Shown: positions 61,226 through 64,000 of the stretch, in pieces | Position numbering within the stretch: the stretch's first letter is position 1 | Layout: the number at the start of each line of letters is the position of its first letter | Assembly: GCA_946482325.1 (NCBI GenBank) | Contig: CAMLRA010000001.1 | Coordinates: 1-64,000 of the forward strand | Reading direction: 5' to 3' | DNA: 64,000 bases | Source: an uncultured Chromatiaceae bacterium | GTDB lineage: Bacteria; Pseudomonadota; Gammaproteobacteria; Enterobacterales; Alteromonadaceae | Made by a program: the position numbers and the translations under genes | The notes under the pieces: model-generated | Database searches by the model: none | What the model was told of the DNA's origin: nothing | The model's input: the letters and a program-made list of their open reading frames with translations, nothing else

Positions 61226-62332
61226 ATGTTCAGACGCTGCTTATTCAGTACCCTGTTGCTGTGGCAAACCGCAGCTGTTGCGACAGCGCCGTTGCAAGAG
61301 AGGCCGCTGACCGATCATGCCAGAGCCGTGCTACAAGCCGACCAGGCGGCAGCCAAGCGCGGTCAGCTCAGCCAGATTGCGGTGCTGGCTACCGCGCACT
61401 TAAGCGCATTACCGGCTGATTTTGACCGGCAACGGCTCGCGCCTTTATTACAAAAATTACAAGCCTTTGCGCCAGACAAAATCGCCATTGAGAGTTTGGC
61501 CGGGCCGCAATGTGATTTGCTGCGCGACTATGTCTTTTTGTATCCGGATAGCGCCGAACAATATTGCTACGACCCGTCCGGCGCCCGCAAAGCGCTGAAT
61601 TTAACCGGGCCACAGGCCAGCGCTGAGCTGGAGAAAATTTTGGCGACCTCACACGCACAGCGCCCGGCCGCCGAGCGCCGTCGTTTATCTGCGCTGATGA
61701 TGGCTGCCGGTGACCCGGTGTCCGCACTGGTGCAATGGTTGCGGCTGCCGCCTTCAGAACAAAAAGCCGCCGATGGCCTGACGCCGGACCTGGTGCAGGC
61801 GCTGGAAAAACGCCGGTTGTCCAACAATGAAAATATCAGCATTGGTGCAGCGCTCGCTGTCAAACTCGGCCACGAGCGCGTCTATCCGGTCGACGACCAT
61901 ACCGGCGACCGCGCTATCGGTGTGATGGATGAAAAAGTCTTCGGCGCTGAGATGACAAAAATCTGGAACAACGCTGCCGCCACCCAACGTAAAAACGGCT
62001 TTGAACAACGCCTGCAGCGCATCAGCAGTGACCCGGCGGCGAGTTTGCTCGACTGGTACCGCGAATTAAACGCGCCGCTGGAAAGCCAGCTGGCAGTAGC
62101 CGGCGATTTTGGCGCAGCGGCGGGCGATAAGCAAAGCGGCCAGTCTGGCCGCAAATATCTGGCGTACTGGGAAACCCGCAACATGCGGATGGTGGCGAAT
62201 ATCCGCGAAATCACCGGCGCCCACAGCAAAGTGCTGGCGATTGTTGGCTCCGCGCACAAATCCTATTACGAACGTTATCTCAGCGTCAGCAGCGACGTTG
62301 CGCTGGTCGATATGTCGCGCCTGTTACAATAA
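61226..62332 (+). CDS. Exported DUF5694 protein (TraB/GumN-like)
   Basis: 368-aa protein with a short signal peptide (ending AVATA, residue about 20). IAVLATAHLSALPADFDRQR at the start and KVLAIVGSAHKSYYERYL at the end are the two His-containing strands of the TraB/GumN/DUF5694-type fold, with DKIAIESL between. Some relatives are predicted metal-dependent hydrolases; function here unknown. GGAG lies close before the ATG. The neighbouring diguanylate cyclase is divergent. Confidence 0.82.
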   Translation: MFRRCLFSTLLLWQTAAVATAPLQERPLTDHARAVLQADQAAAKRGQLSQIAVLATAHLSALPADFDRQRLAPLLQKLQAFAPDKIAIESLAGPQCDLLRDYVFLYPDSAEQYCYDPSGARKALNLTGPQASAELEKILATSHAQRPAAERRRLSALMMAAGDPVSALVQWLRLPPSEQKAADGLTPDLVQALEKRRLSNNENISIGAALAVKLGHERVYPVDDHTGDRAIGVMDEKVFGAEMTKIWNNAAATQRKNGFEQRLQRISSDPAASLLDWYRELNAPLESQLAVAGDFGAAAGDKQSGQSGRKYLAYWETRNMRMVANIREITGAHSKVLAIVGSAHKSYYERYLSVSSDVALVDMSRLLQ

Positions 62333-62343
62333 CTGCCATCTGG

Positions 62344-62370
62344 CTCAGGCCGGTTTTTCACCGGCCTGAG
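62344..62370 (+). terminator. Hairpin after DUF5694 gene
   Basis: CTCAGGCCGGT and ACCGGCCTGAG form an 11-bp stem with a T-rich loop, 11 bases after the stop codon. No T-run follows on the plus strand, but the stem is strong. Confidence 0.55.
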
Positions 62371-62384
62371 ACTTGCGAAAACAT

Positions 62385-62400
62385 CTGTATTTATATACAG
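62385..62400. promoter_or_regulatory. LexA-binding SOS box of uvrA
   Basis: CTGTATTTATATACAG matches the gammaproteobacterial LexA consensus CTG-N10-CAG exactly, with near-complete palindromy. It lies 91 bases upstream of the uvrA ATG, so uvrA is under SOS control here. Confidence 0.92.
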
Positions 62401-62490
62401 TTCCTGCTTATCCTTCTGCAGCATTGATCCGGGCAGCATCCTCAGCCATATAGCTCCCGCCCGATCCCAAGGCCATAAACAGAGACTGTG

Positions 62491-64000
62491 ATGAATAAAA
62501 TCGATATCCGCGGCGCCCGTACTCACAACCTGAAGAATATTTCGCTGGAAATTCCACGCGACAAACTGATTGTGATCACTGGTTTGTCCGGCTCCGGCAA
62601 ATCCTCTTTGGCCTTTGATACGCTGTATGCCGAGGGCCAGCGTCGTTATGTCGAGTCCTTGTCGGCCTACGCCCGCCAGTTCCTCAGTTTGATGGAAAAG
62701 CCGGACGTCGACCATATCGAAGGCCTGTCGCCGGCCATTTCGATTGAACAAAAATCCACGTCCCATAACCCGCGTTCCACCGTCGGTACAATTACCGAAA
62801 TTTACGACTATCTGCGGCTATTATTCGCCCGCGTTGGCGAGCCACGTTGCCCGACGCACAATTTGCCGCTGGCCGCGCAAACCATCAGCGAAATGGTCGA
62901 CAAAGTCGTGTCCTTCCCGGAAGGCAGTAAATTAATGGTGCTGGCGCCTGTGGTGCAGGACCGTAAAGGTGAACACGTCAAAACACTGGAAAACCTGGCG
63001 GCCCAAGGGTATATCCGCGCCCGTATTAACGGCGAAGTCTGCGATTTATCTGATCCGCCAAAGCTCGATTTACACAAAAAACACACCATCGAAGTGGTGA
63101 TTGACCGGATCAAAGTGCGCGACGACATCAAACAGCGGCTGGCCGAAAGCTTTGAAACCGCGCTGGAATTATCCGGCGGCATCGCCAAAGTCGCGTCGAT
63201 GGACGACCCGGCGGCTGAAGAGTTAATTTTCTCCGCTAATTTCGCCTGCCCAACCTGCGGTTATTCAATGGCTGAACTGGAGCCGAGGTTATTTTCCTTT
63301 AACAACCCGGCCGGCGCCTGTACTGCTTGTGACGGCCTTGGCGTCAAACAATATTTCGACGCCACTAAAGTGATTGTCGATGCCAGCTTAAGCCTGGCCG
63401 GCGGCGCGATTCGCGGCTGGGATAAACGCAATTTCTATTATTTCCAGATGCTGAAATCGCTGGCTGAGCATTATGGTTTTGATGTCGACGCGCCGTTTCA
63501 AAGCCTGAAGCCTGAGCAACAACAAGCGATTTTAAACGGCAGCGGGCGCAAAGAGATTGAATTTAAATACTTAAATGACCGTGGCGACATCGTGCTGCGC
63601 AAACATCCGTTTGAAGGCATTTTGCCGAATATGGAGCGGCGTTATCACGAAACCGAATCCAACGCCGTGCGCGAAGAACTGGCGAAATATCTCGCCACCA
63701 CCACTTGCCCGGTTTGTGACGGTTCGCGCCTGCGCGAAGAAGCGCGCCATGTGTTTATTGGCAAAACCAATTTACCGAAAATCGTCGAGTTGTCGATTGG
63801 CGACTGCCATCAGTTTTTCACTGAGCTGACGCTGAGCGGGCAAAAAGCCAAAATCGCCGAAAAAGTACTGAAAGAAATTCAGGACCGGCTGATGTTTTTG
63901 GTCAATGTGGGCCTGAATTATCTGAATCTGTCGCGCAGTGCCGAAACTTTGTCCGGCGGCGAAGCGCAGCGGATTCGCCTGGCCAGTCAAATCGGCGCCG
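62491..64000 (+). CDS. uvrA: Excinuclease ABC subunit A (N-terminal part; runs off the window)
   Basis: Damage-recognition ATPase of nucleotide excision repair. About 503 codons are visible. First Walker [15 protein letters not shown] is near residue 31; the sequence then has the UvrB-binding/insertion region, and zinc-binding Cys pairs in [10 protein letters not shown] with [10 protein letters not shown]. The first signature region [14 protein letters not shown] is reached at the very end of the window. Start ATG at 62491 has only a weak ribosome site (AGAG). Controlled by the SOS box at 62385. Confidence 0.97.
   Translation, partial: MNKIDIRGARTHNLKNISLEIPRDKLIVITGLSGSGKSSLAFDTLYAEGQRRYVESLSAYARQFLSLMEKPDVDHIEGLSPAISIEQKSTSHNPRSTVGTITEIYDYLRLLFARVGEPRCPTHNLPLAAQTISEMVDKVVSFPEGSKLMVLAPVVQDRKGEHVKTLENLAAQGYIRARINGEVCDLSDPPKLDLHKKHTIEVVIDRIKVRDDIKQRLAESFETALELSGGIAKVASMDDPAAEELIFSANFACPTCGYSMAELEPRLFSFNNPAGACTACDGLGVKQYFDATKVIVDASLSLAGGAIRGWDKRNFYYFQMLKSLAEHYGFDVDAPFQSLKPEQQQAILNGSGRKEIEFKYLNDRGDIVLRKHPFEGILPNMERRYHETESNAVREELAKYLATTTCPVCDGSRLREEARHVFIGKTNLPKIVELSIGDCHQFFTELTLSGQKAKIAEKVLKEIQDRLMFLVNVGLNYLNLSRSAETLSGGEAQRIRLASQIGA

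Overview
The window looks like chromosomal DNA from an aquatic gammaproteobacterium, most like Rheinheimera or a close Alteromonadales relative. This is inferred from gene content: large TonB-dependent receptors paired with flavin-dependent halogenase and SapC proteins, GlyGly-CTERM and TIGR04219 surface proteins, an MbnP/MbnH pair, and the ssb-MFS-uvrA neighbourhood. No tRNA, rRNA, CRISPR array, insertion sequence or prophage was seen. Both ends cut a gene: sbcC on the left and uvrA on the right.

Layout. 1-12.4 kb is ordinary chromosome: sbcDC, a CPBP protease, a thioesterase, two GSTs, a membrane chemoreceptor, a LysR/NAD(P)-binding divergent pair, two small exported proteins and an EamA exporter. 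12.5-17.2 kb holds a 900-aa GlyGly-CTERM surface protein divergent from the copper-related pair mbnP-mbnH. 17.3-27 kb is a minus-strand uptake locus: an STN-type TonB receptor, flavin halogenase, SapC, DUF6445, FecI sigma factor, FecR and an MFS sugar porter. 27.4-30.6 kb is a two-component system with a hydrolase, followed by a broken LytTR gene.

31-57.6 kb is the most interesting region, a second TonB-centred catabolic locus. It combines the Leloir pathway (galE-galT-galK, galM), part of the De Ley-Doudoroff galactose pathway (SDR dehydrogenase, SMP-30 lactonase, dgoK, with a DgoR-like regulator), a GH36 alpha-galactosidase, a GH42 beta-galactosidase, a complete glycerol route (glpK, glpD, an extra tpiA), a PAF-acetylhydrolase-like exported esterase, and TonB receptor + halogenase + SapC + sodium/sugar symporter. 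Seven promoter regions in it carry a similar AT-rich, partly palindromic element (core AGTATTTAT-N3-ATAAATA). I infer that it is one regulon, and that its natural substrate contains both galactose and glycerol: digalactosyl- or galactosyl-glycerol from algal/cyanobacterial galactolipids, or floridoside from red algae. A lower-GC insert at about 46.9-48.9 kb (outer-membrane protein and toxin-antitoxin pair) interrupts it.

57.7-64 kb returns to core genome: ssb, a YajR-like MFS protein, a diguanylate cyclase, a DUF5694 protein, and uvrA behind a perfect LexA (SOS) box.
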